Source of the DNA: DATLZU01 sp035573855
GTDB taxonomy: Bacteria > Nitrospirota > Nitrospiria > Nitrospirales > Nitrospiraceae
NCBI GenBank assembly: GCA_035573855.1
Contig: DATLZU010000039.1
Span: forward strand, 1-64,000
Length of the DNA: 64,000 nt
Reading direction: 5' to 3'
Below, one piece after another: positions 26,602 to 35,112 of this stretch (within the stretch, counting starts at the first letter, position 1; every line of letters begins with the position of its first letter). The position numbers and the translations under genes are program-made. The notes under the pieces are model-generated. The model searched no databases, had not been told where the DNA came from, and saw only the letters and a list, made by a program, of their open reading frames with translations.

Positions 26602-27994
26602 ATGTTTGACGTGACTGGCCTCCTAGCAGGCTTAGCCGTTGGCCTCCTGCTCGGTGCGGCGCTCGCCGGTTTCTGGACCGCGTCACGACTTCGCGCACAG
26701 ACGCATACACGCCTCATCGAAAGCGCAGAGCGGGCCCAGCGGGCGGAGGCCGCAGCCTCCGAACTTCGTCGCCGCTCCGAGCAGGAGCGGGCTGAGATCC
26801 TGCGGCTGAGGGAGGAATTGGCCGAAGCCCAACAGGCTCGGGTCTCGGCCGAGACGCGCGCGGAGGAAGCCCTCAAGAATCTTCAGGAACAAAAGACGCT
26901 GCTCAGTCAGGCCCGGCAGGATTTGGTCGAGACTTTTCAGGCGCTCTCCGGCGAGGCCCTGAGACAGAACAATGACACCTTCCTGAACCTGGCCAAGACG
27001 TCCTTCGAAACTCTGCAGGCGGAGGCGAAGGGCGAGCTGGCCCAGCGCCAGCAGGCGATTCACGAACTGGTGAAGCCGCTCCAGGAAGCCCTCAGACACT
27101 ACGAAGAGCAGCTCCACGCGCTCGAACAATCCCGCCAGTCGGCCTACGGCGGGTTGGACCAGCATCTCAAGCTCCTGGCCGAATCCCAGCAGCGGCTCCA
27201 GCAGGAGACCGGCAATCTGGTCAGAGCCTTGCGGGCGCCGACGGTGCGCGGCCGGTGGGGCAAGATCACGCTCAAGCGCGTGGCCGAATTGGCTGGCATG
27301 GTTGCTCACTGCGATTTCGTCGAACAGGATACGGTCGATGGCGAACAAGGGCGCCTGCGTCCCGACATGGTCGTGCACCTGCCCGGCGGCAGACAGATCG
27401 TCGTGGACGCCAAGACGGTGTTCTCGGCCTATCTGGAGGCGCCATGAGGCGCCGGATGATCCGCAGCGTCTCGAGCAGCTCAGACGGCATGCGGCGCAGG
27501 TGCGGGCGCGCATGGATGAATTGAGTCTCAAGGCATACTGGAGCCAGTTCCCTCAGGCGCCGGAGTTCGTGGTGTTGTTCCTGCCGGGTGAGCAATTTCT
27601 CGGCGCGGCGCTCGATCAGGACCCGACGTTGATCGAGGATGGGTTCGCGCGCGGGGTGGTGATCGCCACGCCGACGACCCTTATCGCCCTGCTCCGCGCG
27701 GTCGCCTACGGATGGCGGCAGGAACAGTTGGCGGCGCACGCCGAAGAGGCAGGCCGCCTGGGCAAGGATCTCTATGAACGGATGGCCGTGCTGGCCGAGC
27801 ACCTGAACGACGTAGGGCAGGCGCTGGGGAAAAGCGTGATCGCGTATAACAAGGCGGTCGGCTCACTGGAGGCCAGGATTCTGCCGGCTGCGCGCCGGTT
27901 CAAGGAGCTAGGCGTGGCATCGGACAAGGAGGTCCCTCCGCTGGAGCCGACCGAGATCGTGCCGCGCAAGTGTCTGCCGGTCGACTCACCGTAA
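26602..27994 (+). pseudogene. rmuC: DNA recombination protein RmuC, interrupted by a one-base insertion
   Basis: The gene starts at ATG 26602 after GGAGGTGG. It encodes a membrane anchor (LLAGLAVGLLLGAALAGFW), a long coiled coil (about residues 30-180) and the RmuC nuclease-like core (TVRGRWGKITLKRVAELAGM, then VVDAKTVFSAYLEA). The frame stops at TGA 27445-27447. The rest of the domain continues in the next frame: EAPDDPQRLEQLRRHAAQV, FVVLFLPGEQFLGAAL and the end at 27994. Removing one C from the CC at 27442-27443 restores a continuous LEAHEAPDD, so a single inserted base explains the break. RmuC limits DNA inversions and recombination. Confidence 0.82.
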
Positions 27995-28159
27995 CGCATG
28001 GAGCGATCCTAACGACGAATGAGAGATGGTCGCGGAGTTCCATCCTGACGTTCGGCTTCGATATGCGCTCGATCAGCATCTTTACATCTTTATGGCTATA
28101 GTCTACAGTCAAGCCCGCTTGGGCTGGAGACGCTGGACGAAGGCCATCGGGACGGTGGA

Positions 28160-29749
28160 GTGCTGACAGTGTCGACGACCACGGAAATCCTGCCGAGAAC
28201 CTTCGTTCACCTCCCAGGAGTCGGCGAGACAACAGAACGGGCTTTGTGGCTGGGAGGGATTACCTCCTGGACAAAGTTGCTGAAGTCTTGTGCGCCACTT
28301 CCGACATCTCTCCGCGCGAGATCCGAAGTCGCTCGGGTGACTCACCAATCGCTGGAAGCATTCGAGCGCGATGACGTGTCTTTCTTCGCAGAACGCCTTC
28401 CCCGCGACGAATGGTGGAGACTCTATCCGAGTTTTCACGCCAAGGCTGTCTTTTTGGACATCGAGACAACGGGGCTCTCCCATTACTACGACGACATCAC
28501 GCTCGTGGGTCTCTATGACGGGGAACGGGTGACCACCCTCATCTCCGGGCATAATCTTCATCAACTTCACGATCTGCTCCGACAATACCAGATTGTCATC
28601 ACCTTCAACGGCACACTGTTCGACATTCCGTTCCTGAAAACCAAGTTTCCCACCCTGCAATTGCCGCCGATTCACCTTGACCTCCGCTATCTGTTGAAGA
28701 GACTTGGATACTCGGGAGGACTGAAACAGATTGAACGGCGCCTCGGACTCAAGCGAAGCAAGGAAGCCGAATCGGTTGATGGATTGATGGCAACGGTCCT
28801 GTGGGCACGCTATCGTCGTGGGGATGTCAGGTCCCTTGAACAGCTTGTGACATACAACACGGCAGATGTCACGAGCCTGCGGAGCCTCATTCGGTTTAGC
28901 TGCCAGCAATTAGCAAGCCGACTCCTCAACGGAACCGGCTTCCCCCAGCAAGAGCCTCGTCTGACACGTCCCAAGCCAGTGCCCGTCCACGTGTCGGTGA
29001 ACGGGGCAGGCGCCAAGCTTGTCGTGGGCAATCACGGGCTTGTGTTGCAATCGAGGCCGAGTGAGCGGCCCACAATCACGCTCAACAATCTCTTAGCGAG
29101 AATGCCGGGCTTGAGAATGCCGAAGGTTGTGGGAATCGATCTTCGGGCATCAGAAGAACGCCTGACAGGTTGGGCTTTGCTCAAGGGCGACTGGGCCGAG
29201 ACGCGGTTGATCAAAACGGATAAAGACCTCGTCAAAGAAACCGTCGAGGAGGCGCCCGACATCATCTCGATCGATTCGCCCCTAGGCATTCCCCTTGGGC
29301 GATGCTGTACCGAGGAGTCGTGTCGATGTCGGGCTCAGGGCATCTTGCGCGAATGCGAGCGAATCTTGTGGAAGCGGGGAGTCCGAGTTTATCCGTGTTT
29401 GTTGCCAAGCATGCGTAAACTGACAGAGCGCGGGATGCGCCTCGCTGGAGCGTTTCGCAGGCGCGGGTACACCGTGATCGAGAGCTACCCCGGGGCAGCT
29501 CAGGACATCATGCGAATCCCTCGGAAGCGATCCAGCCTGGAAGACCTCGCCAAGGGCCTGGAAGCCTTCGGCATTCGTGGCGCGTTTCTCTCGCAACCCT
29601 GCAGTCATGATGAGCTTGACGCGATTACATCGGCGGTGGTCGGCTACTTCTTTCTCACTGGAGAGTACGAAGCGTTGGGGAATGAGCGGGAAGAGCGCTT
29701 GATCGTGCCGAAATTGGACAGTCTGCTGACAGACATTACCCCTCGATAG
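28160..29749 (+). CDS. Fusion of a YprB-like DEDD exonuclease and a DUF429 domain
   Basis: The 529-residue protein has two RNase H-fold modules. Residues about 95-250 form a YprB/RNase_H_2-type 3'-5' exonuclease. They include LDIETTGL (D100, E102), FNGTLFDIPFL (D155) and YNTADV (Y232, D236), the DEDD catalytic set. Residues about 320-525 match the DUF429 family: VVGIDLRASEERLTGWALL, SIDSPLGIPLG, ESYPGAAQDIM and HDELDAITSAVVG. The N-terminal 90 residues have a helix-hairpin-like LPGVGETTERALWLGGI. GTG 28160 or GTG 28169 could start it. The neighbours downstream are a truncated PurA-like gene and a Nudix gene. Nuclease activity of the first module is well supported; the DUF429 role is unknown. 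Confidence 0.82.
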   Translation: MLTVSTTTEILPRTFVHLPGVGETTERALWLGGITSWTKLLKSCAPLPTSLRARSEVARVTHQSLEAFERDDVSFFAERLPRDEWWRLYPSFHAKAVFLDIETTGLSHYYDDITLVGLYDGERVTTLISGHNLHQLHDLLRQYQIVITFNGTLFDIPFLKTKFPTLQLPPIHLDLRYLLKRLGYSGGLKQIERRLGLKRSKEAESVDGLMATVLWARYRRGDVRSLEQLVTYNTADVTSLRSLIRFSCQQLASRLLNGTGFPQQEPRLTRPKPVPVHVSVNGAGAKLVVGNHGLVLQSRPSERPTITLNNLLARMPGLRMPKVVGIDLRASEERLTGWALLKGDWAETRLIKTDKDLVKETVEEAPDIISIDSPLGIPLGRCCTEESCRCRAQGILRECERILWKRGVRVYPCLLPSMRKLTERGMRLAGAFRRRGYTVIESYPGAAQDIMRIPRKRSSLEDLAKGLEAFGIRGAFLSQPCSHDELDAITSAVVGYFFLTGEYEALGNEREERLIVPKLDSLLTDITPR

Positions 29750-29756
29750 GCAGGCC

Positions 29757-29969
29757 ATGCCCCTCACCGTTGTAATCGGCGAACAATACGGCTCCAAGGG
29801 CAAAGGCAAGATCACGTCCTACCAGGCTCTCCGGGATAACGTCGACATGGTCGTTCGCTACGGAGGACCGAACTCAGGCCACACGGTCGAAGTCAGCAGG
29901 CAGCGTTACGAGCTGCGCCTGCTCCCATGTGAGGTTACCAACCCTAAAGATGGATGTGGAACAGGTTAA
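29757..29969 (+). pseudogene. Adenylosuccinate synthetase-like gene, N-terminal fragment
   Basis: A 70-residue frame begins MPLTVVIGEQYGSKGKGK, a variant of the PurA GTP-binding P-loop. It continues with VDMVVRYGGPNSGHTV, the conserved PurA NAGHT region. Full PurA has over 330 residues, so about four fifths is missing. Homology stops near 29955 and the frame ends at TAA 29969. The altered P-loop (GSKGKGK in place of GDEGKGK) suggests a divergent PurA relative rather than the housekeeping enzyme. It lies eight bases after the exonuclease-DUF429 gene and was probably in its operon. Confidence 0.7.
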
Positions 29970-30176
29970 TCGGAAGAGCTAGTCCGTCGAAATAAGCGGC
30001 AACCGCCGAAATTGCTGCCTTGCGGACACGACTGGACAGCCTTCGCGGGGAGACACAGACACTCGAAGCAGGGATAACCAAAGTTGGCTCAAAATCTTCC
30101 GTCAAATGGTCACAATCCGGCACGATGATGGGCATCTTTTTTCACAATCAGTACTGTTTTTGTGTTAACGACGCTG
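29970..30176. other. Remnant spacer between PurA fragment and Nudix gene
   Basis: This 207-base stretch is more AT-rich than most of the window and shows no continuation of PurA in any frame that I could find. A 63-residue minus-strand frame (29944-30135) crosses it but has no recognisable domain or ribosome site. The deletion that shortened the PurA-like gene probably ended here. Confidence 0.4.
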
Positions 30177-30851
30177 ATGGACTCATTGGTATTGGTAATC
30201 GAGACCGCCTGCCTTGAAAAGACAGGCGCGTTTCAAGGCTATAAGGTCCATCCAGAACGTTATCTCTCTATGTTTTTGGCACCACAGAATAATCTCTTTA
30301 TTCCACGGTCTCTGGCTGAAAGCGAGCCGAAATACAAACAGCTAATCCCATACGTGATCCTTCGTTGTCGCGACTCGCTCTTTTCATACGTGCGGGGAAA
30401 GCAATCCAACGAATCGCGCCTTGTCGCCATGCGATCGATCGGCGTCGGCGGTCACATCGAGCCGGCCGACCAAAGCCTGTTCTCGTCGGATCGCGAGATG
30501 TACTTGGAGGCGGCGCGGCGAGAGGTGCACGAAGAAGTCAAGATCGACACGCCCTACGTCGAGCATCTCGTGGCGTTGATCAACGATGATGCAACCGAAG
30601 TTGGGAGAGTTCATCTTGGCATCATGCATATCTGGGATTTGGCCGAACCCAGGGTGACCAAGCGGGAAGGCCTGATCACTCAGGCGGGGTTTGTGCCGAT
30701 TACGAGGTTGAAAAGCAGGCTAGACGAGCTCGAAACGTGGTCTCAGATCGCACTTCAGGTGCTTGAGGACCATCGCGTCCCCGGTTGGGAGAAGAACATC
30801 GCAAGCCTACTGCGCGTTGCACCTGGGTGCCCTACGCAGTCAGCAGAATGA
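30177..30851 (+). CDS. Nudix hydrolase-like protein
   Basis: The 224-residue protein contains YKQLIPYVILRCRDSLFSYVRG followed by a Nudix box, GGHIEP...EAARREVHEEVKI. The REVHEEV core is complete, with an insertion between the Gly-containing start and the helix. This variant resembles a subgroup sometimes annotated as phosphoesterase. It likely hydrolyses a nucleotide or nucleotide-derived diphosphate, but the substrate is unknown. ATG 30177 is chosen; GTG 30162 is an upstream alternative. Its stop overlaps the PilZ gene start by four bases. Confidence 0.75.
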   Translation: MDSLVLVIETACLEKTGAFQGYKVHPERYLSMFLAPQNNLFIPRSLAESEPKYKQLIPYVILRCRDSLFSYVRGKQSNESRLVAMRSIGVGGHIEPADQSLFSSDREMYLEAARREVHEEVKIDTPYVEHLVALINDDATEVGRVHLGIMHIWDLAEPRVTKREGLITQAGFVPITRLKSRLDELETWSQIALQVLEDHRVPGWEKNIASLLRVAPGCPTQSAE

Positions 30852-31369
30852 GTGAGAGACCGCCGATGAAGGGCCCTCATTGCCCCCAGTGCGGTACCCC
30901 GTTTGTCCGCCTGATTCATCATCAGGGTCGCCTCGAACCGTTGCTTAAATGGTTCAGGCTCTATCCGTTCCGCTGCCAGGTCTGCGCCAACCGGTTTGTC
31001 GCCCTGCGGCGCGGGATCAAAGATGACTCCCAGGCATTCGACCGCCGGGAGTACAAACGGCTGTCCACCAACTTCCCCGTCGTCTTTGCCGCGAACCAGC
31101 TCTCGCTCGACGAGGTCGTGATCGATCTCTCGATGGGGGGCTGCTCAGTGAGAACCGCCCAGCCATTGGCTCGCGGGACCTTCGTGGAACTCCTGCTGAA
31201 GCCGTCCACCCGTGAACCGGGGATCAAGGTCGAAACGGCGATCGTTTGTTGTGTGCGCCCGTCCACCGTCGGCGTGAAGTTCTTGGAATTGGAGCCGCAG
31301 GAGAAAACCCGTCTCAGTCGGGTCGTCCACAGTCTGCTTCTCAGTCAGACCGCTGCTCCCCAAGCCTGA
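30848..31369 (+). CDS. PilZ domain protein with N-terminal zinc ribbon
   Basis: The 173-residue protein has two CxxC knuckles at the N-terminus (CPQC and CQVC, about 27 residues apart). A PilZ domain follows with both c-di-GMP motifs in canonical form: RREYKRLS (RxxxR) and DLSMGGCSV (DxSxxG). It therefore probably binds cyclic di-GMP. The start overlaps the Nudix stop (ATGA); ATG 30866 is an in-frame alternative. Its 3' end overlaps the convergent panC gene by 29 bases. Confidence 0.82.
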   Translation: MSERPPMKGPHCPQCGTPFVRLIHHQGRLEPLLKWFRLYPFRCQVCANRFVALRRGIKDDSQAFDRREYKRLSTNFPVVFAANQLSLDEVVIDLSMGGCSVRTAQPLARGTFVELLLKPSTREPGIKVETAIVCCVRPSTVGVKFLELEPQEKTRLSRVVHSLLLSQTAAPQA

Positions 31370-32240
31370 TTCGCCCACCTGTCCGTTTTTTCGCCGGAAC
31401 AGTCACGAGCAGATTGTCAATCAGACGGACCTTGCCGATCCTAATTGCGCCCAGCAGCGCGACCTTTCCCGCCGCGCGCCGCAACGGCTCGAGCGTCCGG
31501 GCGTCGCACAGAGCGAGATAGTCGACCTGCGCCAGCGGTTCTGCGGCCACAGTATCGTGCATGATACGGCTGATCTGTGCTTCGGACCGGATGCCGGATC
31601 GAATGGCGGCCCATCCCGCCCGCAGGGCCCGATAGAGGACCGGGGCCGCGCGGCGTTGGGCCGTTGTCAGGTACACGTTGCGGGAACTGAGCGCGAGGCC
31701 GTCGGGTTCGCGCACGGTGGGGTGAACGACAACGCGGGCGCCGAGATTCAGGTCTTCCACCAAGCGCTGCACAAGCAGCGCCTGTTGGTAGTCTTTCTGC
31801 CCGAAGACCACCACGTGCGGCCGCACGAGGCACAGCAGCTTCGTCACCACCGTCGCCACGCCTTGAAAGTGATGCGGCCGCACGGTTCCTTCCCAGCGCC
31901 GCGCAAGTTCCTGGAGGGCGACGACAGTCTGAAAGCCCGGTGGATACATGGCCTCTCGGCTGGGAGCAAACAGCACATCGACCCCTTCGTGCGCACACAG
32001 GGCCCGATCCTGCGCGAACGGCCTGGGGTAGCGGGTTAGGTCTTCCGCCGGGCCGAATTGCCGCGGGTTGACGAAGACGCTAACAACGAGGGCATCGCAG
32101 GACAGGCGAGCCTTTCGGATCAGCGCGCGGTGTCCTTCGTGCAACGCGCCCATAGTCGGCACGAGACCGATTGTCACGCCTTCACGGTGGAGCCGGCGAC
32201 TCCACACCGCCATCGCACGAGGGACTGTGATGATGTTCAC
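31341..32240 (-). CDS. panC: Pantothenate synthetase
   Basis: The 299-residue enzyme joins pantoate and beta-alanine with ATP. The nucleotidyltransferase motif PTMGALHEGH (HxGH-type) is near residue 30. FVNPRQFGPAEDLTRYPR, FGQKDYQQ and the KMSKS-like SSRNVYLT follow. The C-terminus is slightly longer than usual. ATG 32240 overlaps the upstream folK gene by four bases, so both are translated together. Confidence 0.94.
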   Translation of the reverse strand: MNIITVPRAMAVWSRRLHREGVTIGLVPTMGALHEGHRALIRKARLSCDALVVSVFVNPRQFGPAEDLTRYPRPFAQDRALCAHEGVDVLFAPSREAMYPPGFQTVVALQELARRWEGTVRPHHFQGVATVVTKLLCLVRPHVVVFGQKDYQQALLVQRLVEDLNLGARVVVHPTVREPDGLALSSRNVYLTTAQRRAAPVLYRALRAGWAAIRSGIRSEAQISRIMHDTVAAEPLAQVDYLALCDARTLEPLRRAAGKVALLGAIRIGKVRLIDNLLVTVPAKKRTGGRIRLGEQRSD

Positions 32241-32842
32241 GGGATCGGCTCTCGTTCGGACGCGGGTACATGGCAGGCAGGGCGCGAGCCGTAGCGGGAG
32301 CCGGGCTGTGGATCAAGCAGGCGGACGATCGCCCGGTCATCCAGGCTGTCCAGCAAGGCCTTGACGGTGCGGTTGAACACGGGGTGCACCCAGTCCGGAT
32401 CTAGTTCGGCGAGCGGCACCAGCGCAAATCGTCGGAGATGCAGGCGGGGGTGGGGGATGACCAAATCGGGCTCCTGAATGATATACCCCCCGTAGAACAG
32501 GATATCGAGATCGAGCGTCCGTGGTCCGTCTCGATGCTCCTGGTCGCGGCCCAAGGAGGATTCGATCTCCCGACAGACCTCCAGCAGGCTCCGGGCCGTC
32601 ACGTCGGTCTCCATTCGGACCGCGCCGTTCAGGAACCAGCCGAGTCCGGGATCGGTACCGTCTGCGAGCGGCTCGGTCTCATAGAGCGACGACACACCGG
32701 TGATCCGCGAATGGGGAAGCAGACTCAACAGCGTCACCGCCCGATCGCAGTAATCGAGCCGATCGCCCAGGTTGGAGCCGAAACCGATGAACACCGTTTC
32801 GCGAGACACGCTTATCCACATGTTGCGTTGAAAGTTCGCCAT
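32237..32842 (-). CDS. folK: 2-amino-4-hydroxy-6-hydroxymethyldihydropteridine diphosphokinase
   Basis: The protein (up to 201 residues) shows FIGFGSNLGDR at the N-terminus and the HPPK signature GPRTLDLDILFYGG, followed by IPHPRLHLRRFALVPL. It transfers pyrophosphate to the pterin in folate synthesis. ATG 32842 gives 201 residues and ATG 32821 gives 194; neither has a strong ribosome site. It overlaps panC by four bases at its 3' end. The C-terminal 40 residues, rich in Pro and Arg, exceed the usual length. Confidence 0.93.
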   Translation of the reverse strand: MANFQRNMWISVSRETVFIGFGSNLGDRLDYCDRAVTLLSLLPHSRITGVSSLYETEPLADGTDPGLGWFLNGAVRMETDVTARSLLEVCREIESSLGRDQEHRDGPRTLDLDILFYGGYIIQEPDLVIPHPRLHLRRFALVPLAELDPDWVHPVFNRTVKALLDSLDDRAIVRLLDPQPGSRYGSRPACHVPASEREPIP

Positions 32843-32904
32843 TCTGAGTTAAAGAGACTGATCACAACACTCAGCATTCGTCATTTAGCGCTCTTGACAC
32901 GTAA

Positions 32905-34080
32905 TTAGAATCCAGCCTTGCGAATGCGCTCTACAGCTTCCGCCAACCGCTCCTTGGTTGTACAGAGGGTCATGCGGATATAGCCTTCGCCTGGCGCGCC
33001 GAAGCCGTTGCCGGGCGTCGTGACGACGCCCGCCTTCTCCAGCAGATGCGCGGTAAAGGACGCGGACGCGTAACCCTTCGGGACGGCGATCCACACATAG
33101 AACGCCGCCGGCGGGTTTTCGACCTCCAAGCCGAGCTGTTTGAGCCCCGGCACGAGTGTGTCGCGCCGTTCCTGGTAGATCTTGCGCAGGCCGTCGGTGA
33201 CGGAATCTTCCAATTCCAGCGCCGTGATGCCGGCTACCTGGATGGCCTGGAAGCAACCGGAATCCAGATTGCTTTTGATCTTGAGCAGACCGTTCAGCAC
33301 CTGCCGGTTGCCGACGGCGAAGCCGATCCGCCAGCCGGTCATATTGTAGGTCTTGGAGAGCGAATGGAATTCGATGCCGACGTCTTTCGCACCCTCCACC
33401 TCCAGGAAACTGGCTGGCCGCCGCCCGTCGTAAAAGATCTCCGAATAGGCCGCGTCGTGGCACACGATGATCTGGTTCGCTTGGGCGAACTCCACGACCC
33501 GCCGGAAGTAGTCCTTGTCGGCGACGACGGAGGTCGGGTTGTTCGGCGAGTTGAGAAACATCAGCTTGGCTTTTCTCGCCACGTCCTTCGGGATCGCGTT
33601 CAGATCCGGTAAAAAGCCGTTCTGCTTGGTCAACGGCATCATGTAGGGAACCCCACCCGCGAAGGTGGTCCCCACCGGATAGACCGGATAGCCGGGACTC
33701 GGCACCAACACCACGTCGCCGGGATCGACAAACGCCAGTGGCACATGACCGATCCCCTCTTTGGAGCCGATCAGAGTGAGAACTTCCGAGGCCGGGTCTA
33801 GCATGACGCCGAACCGACGCTTGTACCAGCCGGCTACGGCCTGACGGAATGACAACAACCCTTCATAGGACGGATATTGATGGTTCTTCGGATCAGCCGC
33901 CGCTTGCTTGAGGCGTTCGATGATCGGCGCCGGTGTCGGGAGATCGGGATCCCCCACACCCAGGTTGATGATGTCCACGCCGCGCGCGATCGCGTCCTGC
34001 TTTATCTTATCGATCGCGGCAAACAGATACGGAGGCAGAGCCTTGATGCGGGTTGCGTATTCAATTGGGAACCCAGACAT
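32905..34080 (-). CDS. dapL: LL-diaminopimelate aminotransferase
   Basis: The 391-residue class I/II PLP aminotransferase has NLGVGDPDLPTP, the NSPNNPTS motif, HDAAYSEIFYDG and the PLP lysine in SLSKTYNMTGWRIGF. These match the DapL group, which converts tetrahydrodipicolinate directly to LL-diaminopimelate. This fills the gap between dapB and lysA at 13-16 kb without succinylase or acetylase genes. AAGGAG precedes ATG 34080. Aspartate-type aminotransferases are similar, so activity is inferred from motif detail and pathway need. Confidence 0.85.
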   Translation of the reverse strand: MSGFPIEYATRIKALPPYLFAAIDKIKQDAIARGVDIINLGVGDPDLPTPAPIIERLKQAAADPKNHQYPSYEGLLSFRQAVAGWYKRRFGVMLDPASEVLTLIGSKEGIGHVPLAFVDPGDVVLVPSPGYPVYPVGTTFAGGVPYMMPLTKQNGFLPDLNAIPKDVARKAKLMFLNSPNNPTSVVADKDYFRRVVEFAQANQIIVCHDAAYSEIFYDGRRPASFLEVEGAKDVGIEFHSLSKTYNMTGWRIGFAVGNRQVLNGLLKIKSNLDSGCFQAIQVAGITALELEDSVTDGLRKIYQERRDTLVPGLKQLGLEVENPPAAFYVWIAVPKGYASASFTAHLLEKAGVVTTPGNGFGAPGEGYIRMTLCTTKERLAEAVERIRKAGF

Positions 34081-34217
34081 TCAGATAACTCCTTTCTTAA
34101 ATAGCTCCTCGCGATCAGCCACCAGCGGTCAGCGCCGCCCCCTGAGACTGAACGTCGCCCGGATGACAGGCATGCTTGCTGTGGAAGCGCTAGCGTACTC
34201 GAATTGAAGGTCCGCAA

Positions 34218-34907
34218 TCAACGCGGGAGAGCGAGCAGATGGTCGATGAGCACCCCGGCTCGGGCATGCAGATGCGGCAGATGCGGCAAGGCCTGCGCAA
34301 GAAGGGCGGCCGGTTGGAGTCCTGACCGCGCGACATCCTCGGAGCATTCGCGGCACAGCGCATCGATCCCGCTCTGTTCCATCTCCAGATGGAAGAGGAG
34401 ACCGTACGCGTGCGACCCGTACCGAAAAGCTTGGACTGGCGCGATCGTTGACCCGGCGAGCGCCACGCAGCCGGCCGGCAAGTCGAAGACCTCACCGTGC
34501 CATTCAAAGACGTCGAACGTGTCCGGAAACCGGCCAAAGACCGGGTCTTTCTTCCCGTCGACCGTGAGACGGATCGGCGTCATGCCGATCTCCAATGCAC
34601 GGCCCGGACGCACTTGCGCCCCAACCGCCTTGGCCATGAGCTGACTGCCGAGACAGATGCCAAGGACCGGTTGGCCGGCCAGCATCGCAGCCTGGATGAA
34701 GGCCACCTCCTGCGCCATCCAGGGATCCGGATCATTGGCCGACATCGGTCCGCCCATGACGATCAACAGATCGCCTGGATCGTTGGGCAGACCGTCGTAA
34801 GGCACAAGGTATTGCTCGACAGTCACGCCGCGCCCATTCAGGTGCTTGGCGAAGATACCGGGTCCTTCGAAGGACACATGTTTCAGACACACCGCGCGCA
34901 TTGACAT
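34218..34907 (-). CDS. Class I glutamine amidotransferase (GMP synthase-like)
   Basis: The 229-residue stand-alone amidotransferase has the nucleophile elbow GICLGSQLMAK and a late catalytic LLFHLEMEQ segment with the His-x-Glu dyad. The early oxyanion stretch is VMGGPMSANDPDPW. Such free-standing proteins act on gamma-glutamyl or glutamine-like substrates, or partner with a synthase. None is adjacent, so the substrate is unknown. Confidence 0.82.
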   Translation of the reverse strand: MSMRAVCLKHVSFEGPGIFAKHLNGRGVTVEQYLVPYDGLPNDPGDLLIVMGGPMSANDPDPWMAQEVAFIQAAMLAGQPVLGICLGSQLMAKAVGAQVRPGRALEIGMTPIRLTVDGKKDPVFGRFPDTFDVFEWHGEVFDLPAGCVALAGSTIAPVQAFRYGSHAYGLLFHLEMEQSGIDALCRECSEDVARSGLQPAALLAQALPHLPHLHARAGVLIDHLLALPR

Positions 34908-35112
34908 TCATTCCAGACGCGGGGTTCTTCGTCCCGTCTTACCCTGTAAGCTCGCAGTTCTTTCGCACGCGAGCCCAGGCGCCTTGGCAATCGACTCAGG
35001 CGCTCTCCGTGGTCGGATGAAGCACAATCGGGTCCTCCTCGTCAAGCCCGCCGTTGGAGGGACCGCCGATTTGATAACCAACGTCTACCGTTTAAACGGC
35101 CGCTGCGCTAGA

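Noticed and set aside
28109..28909. Minus-strand 266-codon frame opposite the exonuclease-DUF429 gene
   Set aside because: It is the shadow of the DEDD exonuclease frame; no motif of its own.
29944..30135. 63-codon minus-strand frame next to the PurA fragment
   Set aside because: No domain or ribosome site; probably chance within a deletion scar.
34846..35112. Upstream part of the 366-codon frame before the unknown protein at 35113
   Set aside because: It overlaps the start of the amidotransferase gene on the other strand and shows no domain; ATG 35113 or 35122 is enough.
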